Both the position numbers and the translations under genes were made by a program. From assembly GCA_964407665.1 (NCBI GenBank), contig CAYOWK010000012.1, positions 21,290-85,289 of the forward strand: a stretch of DNA of 64,000 nt. The letters are read 5' to 3'. The notes below the pieces were generated by a model. That model saw only the letters and a list, made by a program, of their open reading frames with translations, was not told the origin of the DNA and ran no database searches. The DNA comes from CAYOWK01 sp964407665. GTDB lineage: Bacteria > Pseudomonadota > Alphaproteobacteria > Caulobacterales > Hyphomonadaceae. Below, in pieces: positions 17,447-25,951 of this stretch (position 1 is its first letter; each line of letters begins with the position of its first letter).

Positions 17447-18139
17447 ATGGCCGAAGGGTCCAATACCAGCATGGATGCGGCGGCCATGGCCGCCGAGAAG
17501 GCAGCCCAGCGTGCGCACCGCAAGAAGGTGCGCCGCCTGTTCTGGATGACGCAGGCGCGCATCTGGCACTGGATCAGCGGCGCCGCGACCCTGATCGTGA
17601 TGGCGCTGTTCGCCTTCACCGGGATCACGCTGAACCACGCCAAGGACATCGAGGCCCAGCCGAAGGTCGAGCAGGTCGAGGCGGTGATGCCGCCGGAGAT
17701 GCTGGCGCGGCTTGGCGCAGGGCCCGGCGAGGAGGGCGAGGCCGTGCTGCCCGCCGATGTCGCCGACTGGCTGGAACAACAGACCGGCGCGCCGGTCTCC
17801 CGCCGGATCGGCGAGTGGAGCGACGTTGACATCTATGTGGGCATGCCCCGTCCGGGCGGCGACGCCTGGCTGTCGATCGACCGCGAGACGGGCGATGTCG
17901 TCTACGAGAACACCAGCCGGGGCGCGATCTCGTGGCTGAACGACCTGCACAAGGGCCGGAACACCGGGCTGGTGTGGTTCTGGTTCCTCGATATCTTCTC
18001 GGTTGCGTGCATCGTCTTCTGCATATCCGGGCTGGTTCTGCTGTGGATGCATGCTGCCCGGCGCCCCCCGACCTGGTTTATCGTCGGCGCAGGGCTCGCC
18101 GTTCCGGCGGTTGTCGCCATCTTCCTCCTTCACGTCTGA
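17447..18139 (+). CDS. PepSY-associated transmembrane protein
   Basis: A 230-residue inner-membrane protein. An N-terminal basic segment precedes TM1 (WISGAATLIVMALFAFTGITLNH). A periplasmic PepSY-like domain follows at residues ~60-150, and then come TM2 (WFWFLDIFSVACIVFCISGLVLL) and TM3 (WFIVGAGLAVPAVVAIFLLHV). Histidines at helix ends (W-x-W-H, N-H, D-L-H-K) could bind haem, as in PiuB/PepSY_TM iron-reduction proteins. Start ATG 17447 has GGGA six bases upstream; GTG 17444 would add one residue. It leads a four-gene operon with DUF2271, DUF4198 and ApbE; such sets are associated with flavin-based electron transfer across the envelope. Function within the set is inferred. Confidence 0.85.
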   Translation: MAEGSNTSMDAAAMAAEKAAQRAHRKKVRRLFWMTQARIWHWISGAATLIVMALFAFTGITLNHAKDIEAQPKVEQVEAVMPPEMLARLGAGPGEEGEAVLPADVADWLEQQTGAPVSRRIGEWSDVDIYVGMPRPGGDAWLSIDRETGDVVYENTSRGAISWLNDLHKGRNTGLVWFWFLDIFSVACIVFCISGLVLLWMHAARRPPTWFIVGAGLAVPAVVAIFLLHV

Positions 18140-18148
18140 GGTTCATCC

Positions 18149-18661
18149 ATGCGCAAGCTGATCACACTGGCGATTCCTCTTGCAGCGGCAGGTGCGGCGC
18201 ATGCCGGCGGCCTCGAGGTGACGGTCGAGCTGCCCAAGCTCAGCGTGTCGGAATACCACCGGCCCTACGTCGCGATCTGGATCGAGGACGCCGAAGGCAA
18301 GGTCGCCGGCAACCTGTCGGTCTGGTACGACATCAAGCTGAAAGACCAGGAAGGCGAGAAGTGGCTCAAGGACGTGCGCCAGTGGTGGCGTCGTACCGGC
18401 CGCAGCCTTGACCTGCCGATGGACGGCGTCTCCAGCCCGACCAAGGCGCCCGGCGCCAACAAGATGAGCTTCAAGGACACGTCCGGCGCGCTGAAGGACC
18501 TCAAGCCCGGCGAGTACAAGCTGGTGGTGGAGGCTGCGCGCGAAGTCGGCGGCCGCGAGCTGGTCGAGGTCGCGTTCAAGTGGGCGCCCGGCTCCGAGAG
18601 CACCCAGTCCGCCGCCGGCAAGGAAGAACTCGGAGCGGTGACGCTCAAGGTTGTGAAGTAG
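18149..18661 (+). CDS. DUF2271 periplasmic protein
   Basis: A 170-residue exported protein with signal peptide (LITLAIPLAAAGAAHA). It has the conserved DUF2271 core VTVELPKLSVSEYHRPYVAI, NLSVWYDIKLKD, KWLKDVRQWWRRTGRSLDLP and the closing ELGAVTLKV. In relatives as I remember them, the loop after the WWRR segment is DGVSGAT, which looks like an ApbE flavinylation motif. Here the same place reads DGVSSPT (residues 92-98): the Thr is kept but Gly-Ala is changed. The gene follows the PepSY gene by 9 bases and precedes DUF4198 and apbE. Whether it carries covalent FMN is uncertain. Confidence 0.87.
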   Translation: MRKLITLAIPLAAAGAAHAGGLEVTVELPKLSVSEYHRPYVAIWIEDAEGKVAGNLSVWYDIKLKDQEGEKWLKDVRQWWRRTGRSLDLPMDGVSSPTKAPGANKMSFKDTSGALKDLKPGEYKLVVEAAREVGGRELVEVAFKWAPGSESTQSAAGKEELGAVTLKVVK

Positions 18662-18699
18662 ATCCAGACGCTTTGAAACCAGATCCAGGAAACGCACCC

Positions 18700-19509
18700 A
18701 TGAACACCCTCGCCAAACGCTGCATCACCGCCGTCGCCCTCGCCGCCCTGACCGCAGGCGCGGCTCATGCCCACCGGGCGTGGATCCTGCCGTCGGCGAC
18801 GGTGGTGTCCGGCGACAACGCCTGGGTGACGCTGGACGGCGCCATCTCGAACAACCTGTTCTACGCCGACCACGTCGCCATGGCGCCCGAGCAGATCAAG
18901 GTCACCGCGCCGGATGGCTCCGAGGTCAAGATCGCCAACGCTTCGAAGGGCAAGTACCGCATGACCTTCGACCTCGAGCTGAAGCAGAAGGGCACCTACC
19001 GCATCGCCAACGCCTCGAGCGGCCTCAACGCCACCTACAAGGAAGGCGCGGAGACCAAACGCTGGCGCGGGACGATGGCGGAGTATGTCGCGCAGGGCAT
19101 CGACAAGAAGACGGACGTGAAGCTCTCGGCCAACAACCGCCGCGTCGAGACGTTCGTCACCAATGGCGCGCCGAGCGAGATCAAGTCGACCGGACGCGGC
19201 CTCGAGCTGGTTCCGGTCACGCACCCGAACGATCTTTATGCGGGCGAGGAAATCTCTTTCAAGATGCTGTCGGACGGCAAGCCTGCCGCCAACGTCGAAG
19301 TCGTGATGATCCAGGGCGCCGACCGCTATCGCGACGAGCCGGGCGAGATGAAGCTGAAGACCGGCGCGGACGGCGTCTTCAAGGTGAAGCCCGAGCAGGC
19401 CGGCATGTACTGGCTGGAAGCCGAAGCGCAGGGCCAGACGACGCTTGAGGGCAAGACCATGGATAGCCGGTCGACCTACGTCGCCGTTCTGGAAGTCCTG
19501 CCGGAATAG
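18700..19509 (+). CDS. DUF4198 periplasmic protein
   Basis: A 269-residue exported protein. Signal peptide AVALAALTAGAAHA is followed at once by HRAWILPSATVVSG, the usual DUF4198 mature N-terminus with a terminal histidine that could bind metal after cleavage. Further family segments are YADHVAMAP, TVTAPDGS-like VTAPDGSEVKI, GTYRIAN and an Ig-like C-terminal half (HPNDLYAGEEISFKMLSDGKPAANVEV) with KPEQAGMYWLEAEA. Relatives sit beside nickel/iron uptake or reduction genes. Start ATG 18700 has AGGA nine bases upstream; earlier frame to 18580 lies inside DUF2271. Confidence 0.87.
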   Translation: MNTLAKRCITAVALAALTAGAAHAHRAWILPSATVVSGDNAWVTLDGAISNNLFYADHVAMAPEQIKVTAPDGSEVKIANASKGKYRMTFDLELKQKGTYRIANASSGLNATYKEGAETKRWRGTMAEYVAQGIDKKTDVKLSANNRRVETFVTNGAPSEIKSTGRGLELVPVTHPNDLYAGEEISFKMLSDGKPAANVEVVMIQGADRYRDEPGEMKLKTGADGVFKVKPEQAGMYWLEAEAQGQTTLEGKTMDSRSTYVAVLEVLPE

Positions 19510-19568
19510 CTCCGCTGGACGCCGCCCCGACAGAGGGCGCCAGCGAGGGCTGGCTCCTAATTCCGCAG

Positions 19569-20525
19569 ATGGATGACGCGCAGGCGCTTTACGCCTCGCG
19601 CGTCGATGCGCCGGTGAGGCGGCTGGCCGGGGCCACGATGGGCACGGGCTGGTCGCTGGCGTTTGCCGCGCCTGAGTCGGTGGCAAATGCGGACGTCGTG
19701 GCGGCGCTCGAGGCGGTGTTTGCCCGCGTCATCCGAGAAATGAGCGGGTGGGATCCTTCCTCCCGGCTTTGCGCCTTCAACCGTGCTGCGGCGGGTAGCT
19801 GGCATGAGCTGCCGGAGGGCTTTGCAACCGTGCTCGAGCGAGCGTTGGAGATCGCCCGCAAGTCCGGCGGCGCGTTCAATCCGGCGCTCGCGGCCGCCGT
19901 GGAGCGCCACGGTTTCGGGCCGGGTGTGAATCACCCTCTCTCCCAGCTGGACTGGCGCGCTCTTCAGTTTGACCCAGCGACACGCCGAGCGTTCCAATCG
20001 GGCGGTGTCGCACTCGACTTCTCCTCGATCGCCAAGGGGTTTGCTGTCGATCTCTGCGCGGAGGCTGTCGCGGCGCTGGGCGTTCCGTCCTTCCTGATGG
20101 AGATCGGCGGCGAGTTCCGGGGGGCTGGCGTGCGCCCAGATGGCCAGCCGTGGCGAGTGGAGCTGGAGCTGTCGGACGGTCTGCCGGCGGCTGGAGAGCC
20201 GGCGCACATCGCCGTCGCCGCCTGCAATCGTGCGGTTGCGACCTCCGGAGACTTTGTGCGGCGGCGGGGTCAGGGCGAGGGAGCTGTCTCGCACCTGCTG
20301 GACGGGCGGACAGGCGGGCCCCTGCGCGGCGCCCTGTCGGGCGTCTGCGTCATCCACGCGGCAGCGATGGACGCCGACGGCTGGGCGACGGCGGTGTTTG
20401 CCCTTGGAGCGGACGAGGGGATAGCGATGGCCGACGCCGAGGGACTGGCTGCGGTGTTTGCTGTGCGAACGCCGGAGGGCGCCCGCTACCGGCTGTCCGT
20501 GGCGGCTCGGGCGATGCTGGATTAG
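19569..20525 (+). CDS. apbE: ApbE-family FAD:protein FMN transferase
   Basis: ApbE attaches FMN from FAD covalently to Thr/Ser of periplasmic or membrane proteins. The 318-residue product shows the family motifs: ATMGTGWSLAF near the N-terminus, MSGWDPSSRLCAFN, GVALDFSSIAKGFAVD, MEIGGEFRGAG, AVATSGDF and the Mg-binding DADGWATAVFALG. I see no lipobox or signal peptide from ATG 19569, which is unusual because ApbE normally acts outside the cytoplasm. Either the start is misplaced or it acts before export. It closes the PepSY-DUF2271-DUF4198 operon; DUF2271 is the most likely flavin acceptor. Confidence 0.92.
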   Translation: MDDAQALYASRVDAPVRRLAGATMGTGWSLAFAAPESVANADVVAALEAVFARVIREMSGWDPSSRLCAFNRAAAGSWHELPEGFATVLERALEIARKSGGAFNPALAAAVERHGFGPGVNHPLSQLDWRALQFDPATRRAFQSGGVALDFSSIAKGFAVDLCAEAVAALGVPSFLMEIGGEFRGAGVRPDGQPWRVELELSDGLPAAGEPAHIAVAACNRAVATSGDFVRRRGQGEGAVSHLLDGRTGGPLRGALSGVCVIHAAAMDADGWATAVFALGADEGIAMADAEGLAAVFAVRTPEGARYRLSVAARAMLD

Positions 20526-20584
20526 CCTCCTGGCCTAGCCAGACGCCGCAAACCATGGACACCTGCGCGCCGTAGAAGGCTGGC

Positions 20585-20606
20585 GGCCGGACATGTCTGT
20601 CCGGCC
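20585..20606 (+). terminator. Hairpin between apbE and the ABC transporter
   Basis: Perfect 9-base-pair stem GGCCGGACA / TGTCCGGCC with a TGTC tetraloop, 59 bases after the apbE stop and 17 before the ABC ATPase start. There is no T run; it may separate the two operons or overlap the leader of the second. Confidence 0.5.
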
Positions 20607-20623
20607 CGCTGTTCAGGATCCTC

Positions 20624-21295
20624 ATGCTGCTTGTTCTCCAGACCGTCGAGAAGACCTATCCGACGTCCGAGGGGCCGCTGAAGGTGCTCGATGGCGTCAG
20701 CCTCGAGCTTGAGGCTGGCCGCAGCCTTGCGCTGACCGGCGAGTCCGGCAGCGGCAAGGGCACGCTGCTGCATCTGGTGGCCGGTCTGGACCGCGCCGAC
20801 GGGGGCCGGATCGACCTCGCGGGTCAGGAGGTGACCGCGCTGGACGATAACGGGCGGGCGGCCCTGCGGCGCAGCGTCGTGGGGCTGGTGTTCCAGCAGT
20901 TCAACCTGATCCCGTCGCTGAATGTGGAAGCCAATCTGGCGTTCCAGGCGCGTCTGGCCGGCCGTCACGATCGCGAGTGGCAGCGCGAGCTGGCCGATCG
21001 GCTGGGGCTTTCCGGTCTGCTGAGGCGGTTTCCGGAACAGCTGTCGGGCGGGCAGCAGCAGCGTGTTGCGGTGGGGCGCACGCTGGCGGCGCGGCCGAAG
21101 CTGGTGCTGGCCGATGAGCCGACCGGCAATCTGGACGAGGCGACGGGCGATCAGGTGCTCGACCTGATGCTGTCGCTGGTGCGCGACGCCGGGTGCAGCC
21201 TGCTGATGGTGACGCACTCCAGACGGCTTGCTGCGCGGCTTGACGATCATGTGCATCTGGCGGCTGGGCGGATAGTCGAGAAGGTTTCGGCCTGA
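20624..21295 (+). CDS. ABC transporter ATP-binding protein (LolD/MacB type)
   Basis: A 223-residue ATPase that would energise the FtsX-type permease encoded next. Visible motifs are the Q-loop VFQQFNLIPSLNV, signature LSGGQQQR, Walker B LVLADEPTGNLD and the H-loop VTHS. The Walker A is GESGSGKGT: the Ser/Thr that follows the lysine and coordinates Mg is replaced by Gly (residue 46, codon GGC). The next Thr is retained. Such a change usually damages ATPase activity, so it is either a real specialisation or a sequence error. The stop overlaps the permease start (ATGTGG within TGATG). Confidence 0.92.
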   Translation: MLLVLQTVEKTYPTSEGPLKVLDGVSLELEAGRSLALTGESGSGKGTLLHLVAGLDRADGGRIDLAGQEVTALDDNGRAALRRSVVGLVFQQFNLIPSLNVEANLAFQARLAGRHDREWQRELADRLGLSGLLRRFPEQLSGGQQQRVAVGRTLAARPKLVLADEPTGNLDEATGDQVLDLMLSLVRDAGCSLLMVTHSRRLAARLDDHVHLAAGRIVEKVSA

Positions 21296-23706
21296 TGTGG
21301 GGAGCAGGCCTCTCCGCGCTGCTGTCGCACTGGGTGCGCCGTCCGGTGCAGCTGGCGATGCTGCTGCTGGGACTGTCGGCGGCGACGGCGCTGTGGACAG
21401 GCGTGCAGGCGATCAACGTTGAAGCGAAGGCCAGCTATGCGCGGGCGGCTAACGAAGTCGGAGGCGGCGGCTTCGAGCGGCTGGTTCGGGCCGACGGCGG
21501 GCGGATCGCGTTGAGCGAGTTTATCGCGCTCCGCCGCGCGGGCTGGGCGGTCTCTCCGGTCGTCGAGGGCGAGGCTGCCTTCGGTTCGGTCCGGGTGCGG
21601 CTGATGGGCGTCGATCCGCTGACGCTGCCGCGGGGCGGGCAGGAGTTCGAGATCGATCCCGCCGAAGGGCTAGACGGGTTCCTGACGGGGCCGGGGACGC
21701 TGATCGTCGGGGAGACACTGGCGCGCCAGCTGGAGGGGCAGGAGACGCCGCCCCTGCGCATCGCCGCATCCGCGCCGCCGGATGTGGCGATTACCGACAT
21801 CGGCGTGGCGGCCCGCCTGCTGGGCTTCGGCGGAGAAGACGTCAGCTTCCTGATCGTTGCGCCGGATCAGCTGGGCGGTCTTGCGCCCCTGGAGACGGTC
21901 GCACCGGGTCTGGAGCGGCGGGCGCCATCGTCGGGAACGGATCTGGCGCGGCTGACCGACAGCTTCCATCTCAACCTGACAGCGTTCGGCCTGCTGGCCT
22001 TCGTCGTCGGTCTCTTCATTGTGTACTCGGCCATCGGTCTGGCCTTCGAGCAGCGGCGCCCGGTGTTCCGGACCCTGCGCGCGCTGGGCATACCCGCGCA
22101 GTCGCTCATGCTGATGCTGCTGGTCGAACTGGTCGGGTTGGCTCTGGTCGCAGGAGCGGCAGGCGTTATCGCAGGCTATGCGGTGGCGCTTGCGCTGATG
22201 CCGGATGTCGCAGCGACCCTGCGCGGACTATACGGGGCCAGCGTGTCCGACGGGCTGTCGCTGCGGCCGTCGTGGTGGCTGGCGGGACTGGGAATTGCCG
22301 TGGCCGGCACGCTGGTGTCGGCGGCCGAGAGCCTGTGGCGCGCGGGGCGCCTGCCGCTGCTGGCGGCGGCGCAGCCGAGAGCCTGGGCGCGGGCTTCGGC
22401 GCGGATGATGCGCTGGCAGGGCGCCGCTGCACTCGCGATGCTTGCAGGCGCTTTCCTGCTCTACCGGTTTGGCGACGGGCTGTTGGCGGGCTTTGCGATT
22501 CTCGGGGGCTTGCTGGTTGGGGCGGCACTCGTCCTGCCGGTCTGCCTCGCCGCCGCGCTGGCCGCGTGTCAGAGCCTTGCGCGCGGACCGCTGGTGCAGT
22601 GGTTCTGGGCGGATACGCGACAGCAGCTGCCGGGCCTGTCGCTGTCGTTGATGTCGCTGCTGCTGGCGCTGGCGACCAATATCGGCGTCTCGACGATGGT
22701 GGGCAGTTTTCGTGAGACGTTTGTCGGCTATCTCGACCAGCGACTGGCGTCGGAACTCTATGTGCAGGCCCGTTCCGATGAGGAGGCGGAGACCATCGCG
22801 CGCTGGCTGGAGACGCGGGCCGACGCCGTACTGCCGATGTGGGTGATCGAAGGCGAGGTCGCGGGACAACGCGCGGAGATCTACGGCGCGGTGGATCACG
22901 CCACCTACCGGGACAACTGGCCGCTGATCGAGGCGGAGGGGGGCGCGTGGGATACGATCGCCGCTGGCGAGGGTGCGCTGATCAACGAGCAGATGTGGCG
23001 GCGCAACGGGATCGCGATTGGAGACAGCATCGGGCTGCCTGGCGGATGGAGCATCCAGGTCGCCGGGATCTATTCGGACTATGGCAACACCAACGGGCAG
23101 GTGATCGTCGGGCAGGGCGCGATGGAGGCGCACTATCCGGACGCCGCGCACTCGCGGCTGGCTGTGCGCGTCGCCCCGACAAACGTCGCGCAGCTGAAGG
23201 CGGAGGTGCAGGCGGAGTTCGGCCTGCCGGCGCAGGCGCTTATCGACCAGGCGGGCCTCAAGGCGGTCGCGGTCTCCGTGTTCGAACGCACCTTTGCGGT
23301 GACTGCCGCCCTTAACGTTCTGACGCTCAGCGTCGCGGCGCTTGCGATGTTTGCAAGCCTGATGACGCTGTCGGGCATGCGACTGCCGCAGCTCGCGCCG
23401 GTGTGGGCGATGGGCATGACGCGCGGGCGGCTGGCGGCGCTGGAGATGGCGCGGACCATGGCGCTGGCGGCGCTGACGGCGGCGGCGGCGATACCTGTAG
23501 GGCTGGCCATGGCGTGGGTGCTGCTGTCCGTGGTGAATGTCGAGGCGTTCGGCTGGCTGTTGCCGATGAAGCTGTTTCCGCTGGACTGGCTGCGGCTGGG
23601 ACTTCTCGCGCTGCTTGCGGCGTTCATTGCCGGTGTGATCCCGGCGCGGCGCCTGGCGCGTCTGGCGCCGGCGGACCTGCTGAGGGTGTTCGCCCATGAG
23701 CGTTAG
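21295..23706 (+). CDS. FtsX-like ABC permease
   Basis: An 803-residue membrane component of a MacB/Lol-like ABC system. It has an N-terminal TM (LAMLLLGLSAATALWTGVQ), a first periplasmic domain, and a first FtsX core with several TMs (LTAFGLLAFVVGLFIVYSAI, LMLMLLVELVGLALVAGAAG). The middle TMs are ALAMLAGAFLLYRF and GFAILGGLLVGAALVLP. A second periplasmic domain and a C-terminal FtsX core (LNVLTLSVAALAMFASLMTL to LGLLALLAAFIAGVIPARR) follow. This double-FtsX plan of about 800 residues fits permeases paired with AttH-like proteins. It is translationally coupled to the ATPase and overlaps the next gene by 11 bases. Confidence 0.9.
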   Translation: MWGAGLSALLSHWVRRPVQLAMLLLGLSAATALWTGVQAINVEAKASYARAANEVGGGGFERLVRADGGRIALSEFIALRRAGWAVSPVVEGEAAFGSVRVRLMGVDPLTLPRGGQEFEIDPAEGLDGFLTGPGTLIVGETLARQLEGQETPPLRIAASAPPDVAITDIGVAARLLGFGGEDVSFLIVAPDQLGGLAPLETVAPGLERRAPSSGTDLARLTDSFHLNLTAFGLLAFVVGLFIVYSAIGLAFEQRRPVFRTLRALGIPAQSLMLMLLVELVGLALVAGAAGVIAGYAVALALMPDVAATLRGLYGASVSDGLSLRPSWWLAGLGIAVAGTLVSAAESLWRAGRLPLLAAAQPRAWARASARMMRWQGAAALAMLAGAFLLYRFGDGLLAGFAILGGLLVGAALVLPVCLAAALAACQSLARGPLVQWFWADTRQQLPGLSLSLMSLLLALATNIGVSTMVGSFRETFVGYLDQRLASELYVQARSDEEAETIARWLETRADAVLPMWVIEGEVAGQRAEIYGAVDHATYRDNWPLIEAEGGAWDTIAAGEGALINEQMWRRNGIAIGDSIGLPGGWSIQVAGIYSDYGNTNGQVIVGQGAMEAHYPDAAHSRLAVRVAPTNVAQLKAEVQAEFGLPAQALIDQAGLKAVAVSVFERTFAVTAALNVLTLSVAALAMFASLMTLSGMRLPQLAPVWAMGMTRGRLAALEMARTMALAALTAAAAIPVGLAMAWVLLSVVNVEAFGWLLPMKLFPLDWLRLGLLALLAAFIAGVIPARRLARLAPADLLRVFAHER

Positions 23707-24772
23707 AGGATGGATCGGGGCGCTTCTTGTCTGGCTGGCGCTCGCCGCGCCGGTTCACGCACAGGGGTTTGCAGGGCTGGGGTCGAGCGCCGAGGGCTTT
23801 GCGCTGCCGCAGCGGGGCAAGACGTTCGCGTTTCCCGCCGACCACGGCGCACATCCGGACTATCGCATCGAGTGGTGGTACGTAACCGCCAACCTCAAGG
23901 CGGCGGACGGGACGGACTATGGCGTGCAGTGGACGCTGTTCCGCACGGCGCTGGCGCCGGAGACGGCAGCGTCGGGTGCGCAGGGCTGGTCGAGCCCGCA
24001 ATTATGGATGGGGCACGCCGCGCTGACGACGCCGAAGCAGCACTATGTGGCGGAGAGGCTGGCGCGCGGCGGGATCGGGCAGGCCGGCGTAACGGCGAGC
24101 CCGTTCTCGGCCTGGATCGACAACTGGGAGATGACCAGCGCCGCCGGTGCGGGTGCGGATGCCGTCTCGGCGGTGGCGCTGAAGGCCTCCGGCAAGGGCT
24201 TCGCCTACGATCTGCAGCTGAAGGCGGACGGCCCGATAGTGCTGCAGGGCGAGCGGGGCTATTCGGTGAAGTCGGCCAGCGGCCAGGCGAGCCATTACTA
24301 TTCGCAGCCCTTCTATCGCGTCTCCGGCGCCCTGACGGTGGACGGGAAGAAGGTGGAGGTGACGGGCGAGGCGTGGCTCGACCGGGAATGGTCGTCCCAG
24401 CCGCTGGCCGCCGACCAGACCGGGTGGGACTGGTTCTCGCTGCATCTCGACAGCGGCGAGAAGCTCATGGGGTTTCATCTGCGCGACAGCGCGGCGGGCT
24501 TCACCTCGGCGACGTGGATCGCGGCGGACGGGACCGCCACGCCGGTGGCTCCAGGGCGGCTGAAGCTGACGCCGTTGTCGAGGGCACGGGTGGCCGGGCG
24601 CCGCGTGCCGGTACGCTGGCGGGTGGAGCTGGCCGACAGGGGGCTCAACATCACCACGACGGCGCTGAACACCCAGGCGTGGATGGAAACCAGCGTGCCC
24701 TACTGGGAGGGGCCGGTCCGGTTCGATGGGACGCATGCCGGGCGCGGCTATCTGGAGATGACGGGGTACTAG
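23696..24772 (+). CDS. AttH/CrtC-like (lipocalin-like) exported protein
   Basis: A 358-residue protein with signal peptide (GALLVWLALAAPVHAQ). The family hallmark HPDYRIEWWYVTANLKAADG lies near residue 58. Later motifs are YGVQWTLFRTAL, WMGHAALT, the hydratase-type GEAWLDREWSSQPL and WDWFSLHLDSGEKLMGF. AttH and carotenoid 1,2-hydratase share this double lipocalin-like fold. Next to an ABC ATPase and FtsX permease it is likely the periplasmic lipid-handling partner rather than a carotenoid enzyme; no carotenoid genes are nearby. Overlap with the permease stop supports one operon. Confidence 0.88.
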   Translation: MSVRGWIGALLVWLALAAPVHAQGFAGLGSSAEGFALPQRGKTFAFPADHGAHPDYRIEWWYVTANLKAADGTDYGVQWTLFRTALAPETAASGAQGWSSPQLWMGHAALTTPKQHYVAERLARGGIGQAGVTASPFSAWIDNWEMTSAAGAGADAVSAVALKASGKGFAYDLQLKADGPIVLQGERGYSVKSASGQASHYYSQPFYRVSGALTVDGKKVEVTGEAWLDREWSSQPLAADQTGWDWFSLHLDSGEKLMGFHLRDSAAGFTSATWIAADGTATPVAPGRLKLTPLSRARVAGRRVPVRWRVELADRGLNITTTALNTQAWMETSVPYWEGPVRFDGTHAGRGYLEMTGY

Positions 24773-24804
24773 CGTGCCTCGCTTGGGCTCCACGAACAGC
24801 CCAT

Positions 24805-24967
24805 CCCTCCCCCGAACGGGGGAGGGGCCGCGCTCGCAGAACGGATCGGCGGTCGAGATCAGGTGGGGGTTGCAACCGGCCGATGCTCGGGCAGGAGAGA
24901 CCCACCCCCTCCTCGCGCTTCGCCCAGCGTTCTTTCTCTGAAATCCGTGCTCCCCCGTTCGGGGGAG
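24805..24967. repeat. Pair of palindromes (BIME-like) in the intergenic region
   Basis: Two near-identical palindromes sit in a gene-free stretch of about 310 bases: CCCTCCCCCG-AA-CGGGGGAGGG (24805-24826) and CTCCCCCG-TT-CGGGGGAG (24950-24967), with central bases complementary between the two. The interval also holds GGTGGGGGTTG...CCCACCCCCTCC arms that can pair. The pattern resembles bipartite REP elements and would fold strongly in RNA after the AttH-like gene. The rest of 24773-25084 shows no gene. Confidence 0.7.
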
Positions 24968-25084
24968 GGGCGTCAGTGGCGTGTGCGCACCGCTCATGAA
25001 GGTTGTGAGTGAGCAAACACTCACATCCCCCGTTTCCATGTCTGCCCGGATGAGCTAGCAAGGTTGGCCAGCACGGAGTCTGAC

Positions 25085-25951
25085 GTGAGCGGAACCGACT
25101 ATATTGCGCCTGCCAGCATTGCGGAGGCCGTCGGCGCCCTCCGGTCCGCAGGCGGGACGGCGCGGCTGATGGCCGGGGGCACGGACCTGCTGGTCCAGAT
25201 GCGCGGCGGGCGGGCGAAGCCCGGTCTCGTGGTCGATATCAAGAAGATACCCGGCATCGCGGCCATACGCATGGAAGGCGGCGGCTTTGTCATCGGCGCG
25301 GCCACATCCGGGGCGGTGATCGGTGAGCATGGGGCGCTGCGCGAGGCGTGGCCGGGGATTGTCGAGGCGGCGAACCTGATCGGCTCGACGCAGGTTCAGG
25401 GCCGGGCAAGCTTGGGCGGTAATCTCTGCAATGCCTCTCCTGCCGCTGACAGCGTTCCGGCGCTGATCGCAGCGGGCGCCGTGTGCATCATCGAGGGCCC
25501 CGGCGGCGCCCGAGAGGTTCCCGTGGAGCACATCCAGACCGGGCCGGGCAAGACGACGCTGGCGGCGGACGAGATCCTTGTAGCGTTCCGCCTGCCGCCG
25601 AAGGCTGCCCGCTCGGGCGACGCCTATCTGCGGATGATCCCGCGCACCGAGATGGACATCGCCGTGGTCGGCGCCGGCGTCTGGCTGTCGGTCAATGAAG
25701 GCGGCGTCTGTACGGCGGCGCGTGTGAGCGTCGGGGCCGTGGCGCCCACGACGTTGCTGGTCGAGGCTGCGGGCGCGGTTCTCGCCGGGACCGCGCTGGA
25801 CGAGGCGGCTCTCGCGCAGATGGATGAGGCTGTCCGTGCGGCGTGCCGGCCCATCAGCGACAAGCGCGGCACGGCGGACTATCGAACGAGGATCGCGTGC
25901 GTGCTGGCCCGCAGGGCCGTGCTGATCGCGAAGGAAAGGGCGCTGTCATGA
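25085..25951 (+). CDS. Molybdenum hydroxylase, FAD-binding medium subunit
   Basis: A 288-residue medium subunit of the xanthine dehydrogenase/CO dehydrogenase family; it passes electrons from the Fe-S subunit to FAD. Motifs are the FAD-binding RLMAGGTDLLVQMRGG near residue 30, VIGAATSGAVI, and the double-glycine-type LIGSTQVQGRASLGGNLCNASPAADSVPAL (seen as 'IGSTQVQGRASLGGNLCNAS'). FRLPP and EMDIAVVGAGV come later. GTG 25085 has GGAG seven bases upstream and was preferred over TTG 25064. It overlaps the small-subunit gene by ATGA. Confidence 0.92.
   Translation: MSGTDYIAPASIAEAVGALRSAGGTARLMAGGTDLLVQMRGGRAKPGLVVDIKKIPGIAAIRMEGGGFVIGAATSGAVIGEHGALREAWPGIVEAANLIGSTQVQGRASLGGNLCNASPAADSVPALIAAGAVCIIEGPGGAREVPVEHIQTGPGKTTLAADEILVAFRLPPKAARSGDAYLRMIPRTEMDIAVVGAGVWLSVNEGGVCTAARVSVGAVAPTTLLVEAAGAVLAGTALDEAALAQMDEAVRAACRPISDKRGTADYRTRIACVLARRAVLIAKERALS

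Noticed and set aside
23696..24772. Carotenoid 1,2-hydratase (crtC)
   Set aside because: The fold is shared, but there are no carotenoid genes nearby and the ABC/FtsX partners point to an AttH-like role.
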